From: an uncultured Pseudomonadota bacterium
Lineage (GTDB): Bacteria; Myxococcota_A; UBA9160; PR03
DNA length: 64,000 nt
Reading direction: 5' to 3'
NCBI GenBank assembly: GCA_900696485.1
Contig: CAADGG010000079.1
Location: forward strand, 1 to 64,000
The translations under genes and the position numbers were made by a program. The notes under the pieces are model-generated. The model worked only from the letters and a program-made list of their open reading frames with translations. It was not told where the DNA came from and did no database searches. Of this stretch, positions 1 through 9,848 are shown in pieces (the first letter of the stretch is position 1; the number at the start of each line of letters is the position of its first letter).

Positions 1-323
1 CGCCGCGCCGCGCCGCCGCCGCGGCGCTCGCGCGGGCCGAAGCCGCCGCCGCCCGCGGCGATCGCGACACGGCCGCCGGAGAACTCGCCGCTGCGCTCCG
101 CTCCGCGCTGGCGCCGCACCTGACGGGAGCGGACGCGCGAGGACCGGCGCTCGCGCCCGCCACCGCGCTGCTGGCCTCACTCGATCGTGCCCGCTTCTCG
201 GCGCCTGACGCCGCTCCCGAACTCCCGCCCCCCGCGACCGTCCGCGCCGCCGTCCACGCCCTCGCGTCAAGAAAGGGGTCGGGTTGGATTCGTCAACTTT
301 TCCCCCAACGGGGGAAAAGTTGA
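1..323 (+). CDS. C-terminal part of an unidentified protein, possibly BatD-like
   Basis: The 5' end lies outside the window; one frame is open from base 3 to the TGA at 321-323. The visible part is Ala/Arg/Leu-rich, and its LLASLDRARFSAP stretch resembles the C-terminal helical end of BatD-type aerotolerance proteins, but the match is weak and no catalytic motif is visible. The native end appears to be near ...VHALA. The last 18 residues (starting SRKGSGW and ending RGKS) and the stop codon are encoded by the left part of the palindromic element at 257-359, so the element has replaced or extended the original C-terminus. The frame is convincing from codon use; the family is a guess. Confidence 0.45.
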   Translation, partial: PRRAAAAALARAEAAAARGDRDTAAGELAAALRSALAPHLTGADARGPALAPATALLASLDRARFSAPDAAPELPPPATVRAAVHALASRKGSGWIRQLFPQRGKS

Positions 324-359
324 CGAATCCAACCCGACCCCTTTCTTGACGCGAGGGCG
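257..359. repeat. palindromic element, copy 1 (103 bp)
   Basis: A perfect inverted repeat centred on base 308 with loop AAC. The outer box GTCAAGAAAGGGGTCGGG (from 266), a variable segment GGATTC and the inner box GTCAACTTTTCCC are all mirrored exactly on the right arm. This copy has longer arms than the others because the flanking GCCCTCGC/GCGAGGGC is also inverted. It overlaps the end of the upstream plus-strand gene and ends at 359, one base before the stop codon (360-362) of the convergent PDZ gene. No terminal target duplication or transposase is visible. It looks like a REP- or MITE-type non-autonomous element or a very strong bidirectional RNA hairpin. Confidence 0.9.
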
Positions 360-803
360 CTAGTAGTCGCGCAGGCCTTGGTGCCAGGCATCGAGGGCCG
401 TCGCGGTGGCGGGGTCCCCGTCCGGCGTCACGAGGATCTTCTGCTGCTTGCCGCCGCGGACGATCGTCAGCGCGAGCGGCGTCCCGGCGGCAGCGCGCGC
501 GACGATGGCCACGAGGTCGTGCGGGCGGGCGAGCGGCTCGTCCGCCGCAGCGATGATGACGTCGCCGACGCGGAGGCCGGCCTGCTGGGCCGGGCGCTCG
601 GCTTCGACGCGCACGATCAACAGTCCGTACTCGGCCGGCGCCGCGAAGAACTCGCGCAACTCCGCCGTCATCGGCTGGACCTCGATGCCGATCCGGCCGC
701 GGCCGGGATACCCGGCTGGAGCGTTTCCCTCGGCCAGCGCATGGGTCGCCACGAGAGCCGCCAGCGCGAAGACCCCGCAGAAGCGGCAGGAGGCGAATCG
801 CAT
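360..803 (-). CDS. secreted or periplasmic PDZ-domain protein
   Basis: A 147-residue protein. Residues 1-22 form a signal peptide (MRFASC, then a hydrophobic stretch ending ATHALA). The remainder is a single PDZ domain: GRIGIEVQPMT, then AEYGLLIVRVEAERPAQQAGL and VGDVIIAAADEPL, the usual carboxylate-loop and GL.VGDVI pattern of HtrA-type PDZ modules. There is no protease domain. The start at 803 is chosen because of the AGGAG about 10 bases upstream and the signal peptide; the frame is open further upstream but without a plausible N-terminus. It is likely an accessory or adaptor domain in the envelope, with unknown partner. The stop codon abuts the palindromic element. Confidence 0.75.
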   Translation of the reverse strand: MRFASCRFCGVFALAALVATHALAEGNAPAGYPGRGRIGIEVQPMTAELREFFAAPAEYGLLIVRVEAERPAQQAGLRVGDVIIAAADEPLARPHDLVAIVARAAAGTPLALTIVRGGKQQKILVTPDGDPATATALDAWHQGLRDY

Positions 804-927
804 CGGGAGGTCTCCTGGCGAGGGTGGCCCTTGGACGAAGCGGCGGCCGATAACTTCGCGCTGGGCGCGTTCGCGTCCGGGATCTTGGCTCGCTCCGTCG
901 CGGGTGCCAACCCGGGCGCCGGGCGCG

Positions 928-1566
928 CTAGGCCTCCCCGTCTGCGCCGCGCGCCAGCGCCGCGATGCGCGCCCATTCCTCTGGCGTATTCGCGTTGGCG
1001 AGCATCCGGCCGAGCGGATCGACGGCGCGCAGATCCTCCGTCTCGATCCGCTGCACATGCAGTGAAGCGACGAGCTCGTACAGGGCGAGACGGCCGGCCG
1101 CGAGCGCGGCCCGCGCGGGCGGCAACGCGGCGGTCCGCGACCAGATCGCACAGAGCGGCTCCAGGCGATCCTCGACGCACGGCAGGACGACGTCCGCTTC
1201 CGGCCACGCCACCAGCGTCAACAGCAGCTCGGGACCGAGCAACGGAAGATCCACAGCGACGATCAGGACGCGCTCGGCCTCGGCGGCGGCGAGCGCGCTG
1301 ACGACGCCGCGCAGCGCGCAGCGGGGACCCTCGACATCGGGCACGCGACGGCCGGGTGCGTCAGCCGGCGCCGCCCCGCCGACCAGCAGGACGTCCTCGA
1401 AGTGCTCCGCGAGCAGACCTGCGGCGCGCGTGGCCAGGCGCTCTCCGGCCAGCTCGAGCTGCGTCTTGTCGGAGCCCATCCGCCGCGATGTGCCGCCGAT
1501 CAACAACGCCGCGGACACGTTGGCGAGGAGACCCTCGCGCGGCGCATCGCGCGCGCCGGCGCTCAC
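928..1566 (-). CDS. mobA: molybdenum cofactor guanylyltransferase MobA
   Basis: A 212-residue protein of normal MobA length. It transfers GMP from GTP to molybdopterin to make the bis-MGD or MGD form of the cofactor in the cytosol. The nucleotidyltransferase signature LIGGTSRRMGSDK lies at about residues 23-35; PDVEGPRCALRGVVSAL and the metal-binding AVDLPLL follow, and a NANTPEEW segment near the end is typical of the family. Its start overlaps the stop of moeA by 4 bases (ATGA), so the two are translated as a coupled Moco pair. This implies an MGD-dependent molybdoenzyme elsewhere in the genome. Confidence 0.93.
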   Translation of the reverse strand: MSAGARDAPREGLLANVSAALLIGGTSRRMGSDKTQLELAGERLATRAAGLLAEHFEDVLLVGGAAPADAPGRRVPDVEGPRCALRGVVSALAAAEAERVLIVAVDLPLLGPELLLTLVAWPEADVVLPCVEDRLEPLCAIWSRTAALPPARAALAAGRLALYELVASLHVQRIETEDLRAVDPLGRMLANANTPEEWARIAALARGADGEA

Positions 1567-2828
1567 AGCCCGGAATCCTCGGCCGCCAGGAAGTCCGCGT
1601 CCAGCACCTGCACCTGCACCGTCTCGCCAGCGGCCAGCCTGTCGGCGTCGGCCGGAAACACCAGCAGCCCTTGCGCCAGTGCCATCGAGCGCAACACCCC
1701 GGAACTCTGCGTCCCGGTCGACGTCGCCACGACCTCACCGTGCTCCCGGTCCAGCCGGACGCGCACCAGATGGAGCCGCCCGGGTTTCTTCGCGAGCGTC
1801 TCGCCGAGCCGAGCGGAGATCCGCGGCCGAAACAGCGCCCGATGCCCGGCGAGCCGCCGCAGCGCCGGCCGGACGAATTGCTCGAAGGTCACCATCGCCG
1901 AGACCGGATTGCCGGGCAGGCCGAAGACGATCGGGCCCGGACCGGGTTCTCCCTCCAGCGCGCGCGAATCGAAGCGCCCGAACGTCAGCGGGAAGCCCGG
2001 CTTGATCCGCACGCCCCAGAAGCGCAGCGTGCAGCCGAGCTGCTCGAGCACCGGCCGCACGTAGTCGCGGTCGCCGACCGAGACGCCGGCCGAGCTGACC
2101 AGCACGTGCGCCGACAGCCCGGCACGCACGAAACGCGCCAGATCTTCCGGCGTATCCCGCGCGATCCCGAGGTACACCGGCTCGGCGCCGACCTCGCGGC
2201 ACTGCGCCGCGATCGAATACGAGTTCGACGACACGATCCGGCCGCCGCGCACGTCACCGTCCGGTTCGACCAGTTCGTCGCCACCGGACAGGATCGCCAC
2301 GCGCGGGCGCTGATGGACCACGACGACGCTGCGGCCGAGCGACGCCAGCAGGCCGAGCGGCCCCGGGCCGAGCCGGGTGCCGGGTTCGAGCACGCGCTCG
2401 CCCTCGCGCACGTCCTCGCCGGCCGGCCGCACGTCTTCCCCGACCGACGCGGCGCGCCGGATGCGCACCCGCTCGCCGTCGCGTTCGCAGTCCTCCTGCC
2501 GCACCACCGCGTCGGCGCCGGGCGGAAGCGGCGCGCCAGTGAAGATGCGTGCCGCGGCGCCGGGCGGAAGCGGCCGGTCCCGGTGACTCCCGGCCGCGAC
2601 TTCGAACGCGACCGGCAACGCGACCGGAGCGGAGCCGAGGTCCGTCGCACGCACCGCGTAGCCGTCCATCGCCGAGATGTCCCACGGCGGCAGCGTGCGC
2701 CCCGAATGCACCGGCTCGGCCAGCACGCGCCCGAGCGCATCGGCCGTCGCGCAGGTCTCCGGCGGCAGCGGTGCGACCGCCTCGAGCACGAGGCGCTGCG
2801 CTTCGGCGGCGGGGAGGTCGGTGCGCAT
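1563..2828 (-). CDS. moeA: molybdopterin molybdotransferase MoeA (paralogue 1)
   Basis: A 421-residue protein that inserts molybdate into adenylylated molybdopterin. Visible MoeA landmarks are ALGRVLAEPV (31-40), the conserved DISAMDGYAVRATD (50-63), the MoCF-fold segments VAILSGGDELVEP and VSSAGVSVGDRDYV, and GLPGNPVSAMVTFEQFVRP near the C-terminus. The start ATG at 2828 gives the standard N-terminus, although the same frame stays open for another 1.4 kb upstream over ntrB. It is the first gene of a moeA-mobA pair, divergent from ntrBC across about 180 bp. It is the most canonical of three MoeA paralogues in this window. Confidence 0.93.
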   Translation of the reverse strand: MRTDLPAAEAQRLVLEAVAPLPPETCATADALGRVLAEPVHSGRTLPPWDISAMDGYAVRATDLGSAPVALPVAFEVAAGSHRDRPLPPGAAARIFTGAPLPPGADAVVRQEDCERDGERVRIRRAASVGEDVRPAGEDVREGERVLEPGTRLGPGPLGLLASLGRSVVVVHQRPRVAILSGGDELVEPDGDVRGGRIVSSNSYSIAAQCREVGAEPVYLGIARDTPEDLARFVRAGLSAHVLVSSAGVSVGDRDYVRPVLEQLGCTLRFWGVRIKPGFPLTFGRFDSRALEGEPGPGPIVFGLPGNPVSAMVTFEQFVRPALRRLAGHRALFRPRISARLGETLAKKPGRLHLVRVRLDREHGEVVATSTGTQSSGVLRSMALAQGLLVFPADADRLAAGETVQVQVLDADFLAAEDSGL

Positions 2829-3011
2829 GATCGGGCAACGTAGCCTGTCCGGATCGAGCCGCCGGACTCGAGGCGGGCCGCCACGATTCTGCTCGACGGT
2901 CCGCGGCCCGACCGTTACGCTGCCCAAAAGTTGGGCACCGGAGGGCCGCTGGCGTTCCGTCGATCGAAGGCCTCTGCCCAGGCCCCGACTGCCCCTGCTC
3001 CGAGGCACGCG

Positions 3012-4093
3012 ATGTCCTCGTCCGACGCCGCAGACCTGCGCAGCGTGCTCGACGCCCTGCTCGACGGGGTGGTCGTCGTCGACGACGAGGGCGCCATCCG
3101 GCAGCTCAATGCCGAAGCGTGCCGGATCCTCGGCAGCTCGTCGGAGACGGTTCGGGGCCGGCCCGTCGAGCACCTGCCGGGCAGCGAGTGCTTCGCAAAA
3201 GGCGTGCGCACCGTGCTCGCCGACGGCGCTTCCCTCGTCGAGCACGAACTCGTGCTGCCGCGCCGCTTCGACGGCGACCTCGTCGTGGACGTCGCCGTCT
3301 CGCCGCTGCTCGACGATGCGAGCCGCCGCCGGGGCGCCGTCGTGCTGCTCCGCGACCGCACGCTCGGCACCGCGCTGCGCACGGCGCTTGCCGAGCGCGC
3401 GCAGTCGGTCGTGCTCGGCTCGATGGCGGCCGGCATCGCGCACGAGGTGCGCAACCCGCTGGCCGGCATCCGCGGAGCCGCCGAGCTGCTCGGGGCACGC
3501 GCCGCCGGCGACCGCGATCGCCAGGCGGCGCAGTTGATCGTCCGCGAGGTGGATCGGATCGCCGCGTTGCTCGACGACTTCATGGTGTTCTCGCGCGGCG
3601 ATCTGTTGCGACTCGCGCCGCTGAACCTGCACCGCGTGCTCGACGATGTGCTCGACGTGCTCGCGACGGATCCGCTCGCGGCCCGGGTCTCCGTGACGCG
3701 CCGCTTCGACCCGTCGATTCCCGAGCTGCTCGCCGACGGCGACCGGCTGATGCAGTTGTTCCTGAACCTCGGCCGCAACGCCCTCGAGGCGATGGAAGCC
3801 AGGCCCGCGACGTTGCAGATCCGGACCCGCCTGCGGCTCGACCACCGCCTCGACGTCGACGGCGAGCGCGTCGCGACCGTCGCCGTCGACGTCGAGGACG
3901 AGGGTCCCGGGATCCCGGACTCCGTGCGCGAGCAGATCATGACCCCGTTCTTCACGACCAAGCGCAGCGGCACCGGGCTCGGGCTCCCCCTCGCCCGACA
4001 CTTCGCGGCGCTGCATGGAGGTTCGCTGCAGATCGAAAGCAAGGAAGGCCACGGGACCTTGGTGCGCGTGTCCCTGCCGCTGCGGCGGGCGTC

Positions 4094-4097
<4 letters not shown>
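3012..4097 (+). CDS. ntrB: nitrogen-regulation sensor kinase NtrB-like
   Basis: A 361-residue soluble histidine kinase without membrane segments. An N-terminal PAS domain (about 8-115) is followed by the H-box [15 protein letters not shown], which carries the phosphorylated His, and by an HATPase domain with an N-box [10 protein letters not shown], the G1 box VEDEGPGIP and the G2 region [13 protein letters not shown]. This order and size match NtrB/GlnL, which phosphorylates or dephosphorylates NtrC in response to PII. The ATG at 3012 is preferred over an upstream ATG at 2931, which would add a low-complexity 27-residue leader. The stop overlaps the GTG of ntrC. Confidence 0.88.
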
Positions 4098-5526
<1,429 letters not shown>

Positions 5527-5530
<4 letters not shown>

Positions 5531-6186
5531 ACAGCTCGTCCGTGCGCGGCCTGTACGTGCTCGCCGACGACGACCCGCGCTGGCCGTGCGACCCGGTGGA
5601 GCAGGCGCGCGCCGCCCTGGCCGGCGGCGCGTCGGTCATTCAACTGCGCGCCAAGCACACGACGGACCGGCAGGCGCTCGCCTGGGCCGAGTCGATCCGT
5701 GATCTGTGTCGCACGAGCAGCGCGCTGTTCTTCGTCAACGACCGCTTCGACCTGGCGCTCGCGGCACGAGCCGACGGCGTCCACCTGGGCCAGGACGACC
5801 TGTCGCCGGCGAAGATTCCCGAACCCGTGCGCGGCCGGCTGCGGATCGGCCGCTCCACGCACACGCTCGAACAGGCGCGCGCAGCCTGCGAGGAGCCGCT
5901 CGACTACGTGGCCTTCGGCCCCGTCTTCGGCACCACGTCGAAAACCTCGCCTTACGACGCGCGCGGCCTCGATGCGCTCGCCGCCGTCGCGCAGCTCGTG
6001 CGGCCGCGGCCGTGCGTCGCGATCGGCGGCATCGACGAAGGCCGCGCCGCGGACGTGCTGCGCGCCGGGGCCTCGGCGCTGTGTGTGCTGTCGGCCGTGA
6101 TGGCGGCTCCGGACATGGAGCGGGCCACTCGCTCACTGGTCTCCGCGATCGCGAGAGCCAGTGCCGTCGCCCCGACGACGCAATGA
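5527..6186 (+). CDS. thiE: thiamine-phosphate synthase ThiE
   Basis: A 219-residue TIM-barrel enzyme that condenses HMP-PP with thiazole phosphate to thiamine phosphate. Visible motifs are VIQLRAKH near the N-terminus, [22 protein letters not shown], the phosphate-binding [10 protein letters not shown] and AIGGI. The GTG start overlaps the ntrC stop by 4 bases, and its own stop overlaps the next ATG, so it is embedded in an ntrB-ntrC-thiE-transporter transcript. There is therefore no room for a TPP riboswitch directly upstream of this gene. Confidence 0.92.
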
Positions 6187-7412
6187 GCGATCTCGGCGCC
6201 CGCGCCGTCTCGGCCGTCGGCGTCGCCGCGATCGTGGCGATCGCCTGGGCCTGCTCGACGGATCGCCACCGGCTGCCATGGCGCACCGTCGGCTGGGGAC
6301 TCGGCCTCCAGCTCGCCGTGGCGTTGCTGCTGCTCGCGAGCCCGGCCGGACGCGGCGTCTTCGTCGCCGCGAGTGGCGCCGTCACAGCCCTCACTTCCTA
6401 CACCCAGGTCGGTTCACGATTCCTGTTCGGACCGCTGGTCGATGCCGGCTTCTCGTTCGCGCTGCACGTGCTGCCGGTGATCGTCTTCATGGGCAGTCTG
6501 TTCGCGATCCTGTTCCACCTCGGCCTCGTGCAACAGGTGGTGCGCCTGCTCGCGCGCGGGCTCGAGCGGACCCTGCAGACGAGCGGCGCCGAGAGTCTCG
6601 CCGCAGCCGCCAACATCTTCGTCGGCATGGCCGAAGCGCCGCTGCTCGTGCGTCCGTATGTCGAGCGCATGACGCGCTCGGAGCTGTTCGCCGTCATGAC
6701 GACCGGGATGGCCACGGTGGCCGGCTCGGTGCTGGTCGTCTACGCCGCCATGCTCGGCGAGGGCTATGCCGGTCATCTCGTCACCGCGAGCCTGCTCGCG
6801 GCGCCCGGCGGCCTGTTGCTCGCGAAGGTGATGGTCCCCGAGACGGAGACGCCACTGACGTCCGGCAGCATTCGTGCCGAGGTCGAGCAGCCGGGCCGTA
6901 ACGTGATCGACGCCGCCGCGATCGGCGCGATCTCCGGCCTGCGTCTGGCCGCCTACGTCGGCGCGATGCTGCTCGCGTTCGTCGCGCTGATCGCCGTCGC
7001 CAACGACGGGCTGGCGGCCGTCGGCGGGCTCTTCGGCGTCGATGGACTCAGCTTCCAGCGCGTGCTCGGCTGGGGCTTCGCGCCGCTCGCGGTGTTGATC
7101 GGCGTCGCACCGGCCGACGCCGTGACGGTCGGCGGCCTGCTCGGCGTCAAGACCGTGCTGAACGAGTTCCTCGCCTATCAGGAACTGGCGGCGCTGGTCG
7201 CCGACGGTGCGCTGGCGCCCCGCTCGGCCGTGCTCGCCAGCTACGCCCTGTGCGGGTTCGCAAACTTCGGCTCGTTGGCGATCCTGCTGGGCGGCCTCGG
7301 CGGCATCGCGCCGTCGCGGCGCGGCGACATCGCCGCGCTCGGCCTGCGCTCGATCCTCGCCGGGACGCTCGCGACGCTGCTGGCGGCGGCGTGGGCGGGC
7401 GTGTTGCTCTAG
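6183..7412 (+). CDS. nupC: concentrative nucleoside transporter (CNT/NupC family)
   Basis: A 409-residue inner-membrane protein with about eight to ten hydrophobic segments. The CNT family signature ANIFVGMAEAPLLVRPY lies in the middle, and LLGVKTVLNEFLAYQEL and ALCGFANFGSLAI follow in the C-terminal half, matching cation-coupled nucleoside symporters. The ATG overlaps the thiE stop by 4 bases. Importing nucleosides is not functionally close to thiamine synthesis or NtrBC, so the coupling may be only transcriptional. It converges with the cupin-hemerythrin gene, with a 4-base overlap of stop codons. Confidence 0.88.
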   Translation: MSDLGARAVSAVGVAAIVAIAWACSTDRHRLPWRTVGWGLGLQLAVALLLLASPAGRGVFVAASGAVTALTSYTQVGSRFLFGPLVDAGFSFALHVLPVIVFMGSLFAILFHLGLVQQVVRLLARGLERTLQTSGAESLAAAANIFVGMAEAPLLVRPYVERMTRSELFAVMTTGMATVAGSVLVVYAAMLGEGYAGHLVTASLLAAPGGLLLAKVMVPETETPLTSGSIRAEVEQPGRNVIDAAAIGAISGLRLAAYVGAMLLAFVALIAVANDGLAAVGGLFGVDGLSFQRVLGWGFAPLAVLIGVAPADAVTVGGLLGVKTVLNEFLAYQELAALVADGALAPRSAVLASYALCGFANFGSLAILLGGLGGIAPSRRGDIAALGLRSILAGTLATLLAAAWAGVLL

Positions 7413-8407
7413 CGCTCCGCGTCCGCGCGCAGCGCCTCGCGCAGCTTCGCGAGGAGCGCCGAGAGCGAGCCGTCAGCCTGTGCGGCGTTGTCGGCCATCG
7501 GGTAGAGGATGCGCTCCTCCTTCCCGTTGTGCGCGAACAGCAGCGCGGTCAGCTCCCCGAAGCGCCGGGTGGCGTCCTCCGTGTCTCCGCGCGTCAAGGT
7601 CGCCACGAGATCCTCGATCAAGCGCCGCATCTCGGTGTGCTCGTGCCGCATGACGGAGATGGGCCCGCCGGCACGACCGCCGGTGCTCGTCTCGAGGGCC
7701 GGGAACAGCACCTCTTCCTCGGCGACCATGTGACGCAGGAGACCGCGCTGGAACTCGCGGAGGCGATCCGCCGCTCGCGGCGCATCTCCGGCGGCGGATC
7801 CGCGCTTGGCTTCGACGAGGATCTCGTCGATCTGGCGGTGGTCGCTGCCGAGCAGTTCGGACACGGTGGCGGCGGCGTCGAGCGAGGCGTCGGATCCAGT
7901 CACTCCGGATCCGCCGGCCACGACGCCGTCGGGCGGTCGCGAGCGGCCGCCGATGACGACGAGATAGCGCGCGTCGTCTCGCGCGTGGACGGCATGGGCG
8001 AGATCGGCGGAAAACACCGCGAGCGAGCCGGCAGTCAGCGCGGTCTCCGGCCCGTCATCCCCGGCGACGAAGCCCACCGTGCCCGAGAGCAAAACGACGC
8101 TGCCGGCGGACGGTGCGCGATGCTCGCGCATCACCGCTCCCTGGCGCAGCGCGACGAGCATCAGCGTGAGCTGCTCGTCGCGAACCAGCGTGATGCCGGC
8201 AACGCCCGAGCGACGGTATTCGTCTCGCGCTTCGAGTTCGCGGGCCACGTCTGCGAGCGGGAAGAACGCCAGCGTCTCCGCCGCCAGCGCGATCGGACGC
8301 GACGAGTTCGTATGGTCTGCCGTCGATCCTTTCGTCTCTCCTGCCGTCGATCCCTTCGCCTCTCCTGCCGTCGATCCTTTCGTCTCTCCTGCCGTCGATC
8401 TGCTCAT
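7409..8407 (-). CDS. cupin plus hemerythrin-like (HHE) fusion protein
   Basis: A 332-residue cytosolic protein when started at ATG 8407; an upstream in-frame ATG at 8482 would add 25 residues. The N-terminal half is a cupin barrel (QGAVMREHRAP, then SGTVGFVAGDDG and ALTAGSLAVFSADLAHAVHARDDARYLVVI). The C-terminal half is a four-helix hemerythrin cation-binding domain (DHRQIDEILVE, HMVAEEEVLFPAL, MRHEHTEMRRLIE, FAHNGKEERILYP), with the His/Glu pattern for a di-iron centre. Such domains sense or bind oxygen, NO or iron. Residues near the N-terminus are an eight-residue tandem repeat (STAGETKG) encoded by a 24-bp repeat. The function is inferred only at domain level. Confidence 0.75.
   Translation of the reverse strand: MSRSTAGETKGSTAGEAKGSTAGETKGSTADHTNSSRPIALAAETLAFFPLADVARELEARDEYRRSGVAGITLVRDEQLTLMLVALRQGAVMREHRAPSAGSVVLLSGTVGFVAGDDGPETALTAGSLAVFSADLAHAVHARDDARYLVVIGGRSRPPDGVVAGGSGVTGSDASLDAAATVSELLGSDHRQIDEILVEAKRGSAAGDAPRAADRLREFQRGLLRHMVAEEEVLFPALETSTGGRAGGPISVMRHEHTEMRRLIEDLVATLTRGDTEDATRRFGELTALLFAHNGKEERILYPMADNAAQADGSLSALLAKLREALRADAER
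8321..8400 (-). repeat. 24-bp in-frame tandem repeat
   Basis: The 8-mer CGTCGATC recurs at 8321, 8345, 8369 and 8393, exactly 24 bp apart, giving three full copies and a partial fourth. One unit differs at two positions. The period is a multiple of three, and it encodes the eight-residue repeat near the N-terminus of the cupin-hemerythrin protein. Copy number could vary by slippage without breaking the frame. Confidence 0.9.
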
Positions 8408-8538
8408 CTCGAATGCCTCCCGGCAGTTTCCGCGTGCCTCGAAAGGGCCTTCGAATATACTGGTTCCATCGCACGTGGCCAATCGGCGCGGAGACTTCGG
8501 GCGTGTGCCGCGCGTCCACGAGCCGATCGGAGGAGTCC

Positions 8539-8907
8539 ATGGAGATCTGGATCCGGCGCGCGTACGAACCGCCTGCGCGAGGAGACGGCCAGCGTCTGTT
8601 GATCGACGGAATCTGGCCGCGCGGCGTCGCGAAGCAGCAACTGAAGATCGAAGCGTGGCTGCGGGACGCGGCCCCCTCGACGCGGCTGCGCCAGTGGTTC
8701 GACCACGATCCGGAGCGCTGGGAGGAGTTCCGCGAGCGCTACTTCGCCGAACTCGATCAGCGCCGGGACGTCGTCGAGGATCTGCTGCGCCGCGCGAAGG
8801 CGGGTCGCATCACGCTCGTCTACGCAGCCCGCGATCCCGACTACAACAACGCCGTGGCCCTGCGGGAGTATCTGCGCGCACGGCGGTCTTCGCCGGGCCG
8901 ACGGTAG
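8539..8907 (+). CDS. DUF488 (YeaO-like) protein
   Basis: A 122-residue protein with the DUF488 hallmarks IWIRRAYEPP, RLLIDGIWPRGV, the WFDHDPERWEEFRERYFAEL block and the C-terminal ITLVYAARDPDYNNAVAL. The family is small and cytosolic and has no established reaction. The ATG at 8539 is preceded by GGAGGAG at about 6 bases and gives the standard family start. It is divergent from the cupin-hemerythrin gene across 131 bp, which must hold both promoters. Confidence 0.87.
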   Translation: MEIWIRRAYEPPARGDGQRLLIDGIWPRGVAKQQLKIEAWLRDAAPSTRLRQWFDHDPERWEEFRERYFAELDQRRDVVEDLLRRAKAGRITLVYAARDPDYNNAVALREYLRARRSSPGRR

Positions 8908-8987
8908 CGACGCGTCGGAACCGGCAGGCAGAAGGCAACGCAGTCGCGCCGTGGCAGCGTCGTCGTATCGATGCTTTCCTTTCGCCC

Positions 8988-9845
8988 GTGATCGATCGAC
9001 GCCCTGCACGCGCCCTCGGCATCCTCGGCATGCTCCTGCTGCTCGTGCCATCCGCCGCACCGGCGGAACGACGCGAGCCGGCCCGGTTGTCGGTTCTCAC
9101 CTACAACACGCACGGGCTGCCGGCCTGGATTGCACGCGACGACCCCGAGGCGCGCATTCCGATCCTGCTCTCCAAGGCGGAGCGCTTCGACGTCGTGCTG
9201 CTGCAGGAAGACTTCGCCCACCAGGAACTCGTCGACCGACACCATCGACACCGGAGTCTCGTGCGCGGGATCGGTCCACGGCGCAGTTGGCCGCTCCTCG
9301 CGGGTTCCGGACTGACGCTGCTGACGAACCTCACGATGCACGGCTCCCCGGTGCTCGGCGCCTACGAGAGCTGTCATGGCTGGCTCACCGCCGCCAGCGA
9401 TTGCTTCGGCAACAAGGGCTTCCTGATGCAGCGCCTGACGCTTTCCAACGGCGCCAGCGTCGATGTCTGGAACACGCACCTCGAGGCCGACCGGGGTGAA
9501 GCCGATCACGCCGTTCGCCAACAGCAACTGGAACGGCTCGCCAGCGCCATCGAATCCCACAGCGCAGCGCGTGCGGTCGTGGTGGGGGGCGATTTCAACC
9601 TGCACTGGGACGACGAGCGGGATCGCGTACTGCTCGAGCGCTGGATCGCGCGCCTCAGGCTCAGACTCGGCGCGATGGCGCCCGCCGGAAGCTGGGACAA
9701 GCGGATCGACTATCTGTTCTTCCGGAACGGTCCGGAGGCGACGCTCGAGCCTCGCGACGGCGGTCTGCACTGCGATTTCATCGGCCCGCTCGGCCAGCCG
9801 CTCTCGGACCACCCGGCGGTCTTCGCGACCTTCGAGGTGCGCTGA
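8988..9845 (+). CDS. secreted endonuclease/exonuclease/phosphatase-family protein
   Basis: A 285-residue protein starting at a GTG directly before a signal peptide (IDRRPARALGILGMLLLLV... ending PAERR). The EEP fold is shown in order by LTYNTHGLP, VVLLQEDF (metal-binding Glu), WNTHLEADRG, VVVGGDFNLHWDD and the catalytic LSDHPAVF. The arrangement resembles neutral sphingomyelinase-like or endonuclease-like secreted EEP enzymes; the substrate cannot be told. It converges with the following SDR gene with a 3-base gap. Confidence 0.8.
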   Translation: MIDRRPARALGILGMLLLLVPSAAPAERREPARLSVLTYNTHGLPAWIARDDPEARIPILLSKAERFDVVLLQEDFAHQELVDRHHRHRSLVRGIGPRRSWPLLAGSGLTLLTNLTMHGSPVLGAYESCHGWLTAASDCFGNKGFLMQRLTLSNGASVDVWNTHLEADRGEADHAVRQQQLERLASAIESHSAARAVVVGGDFNLHWDDERDRVLLERWIARLRLRLGAMAPAGSWDKRIDYLFFRNGPEATLEPRDGGLHCDFIGPLGQPLSDHPAVFATFEVR

Positions 9846-9848
9846 CGG

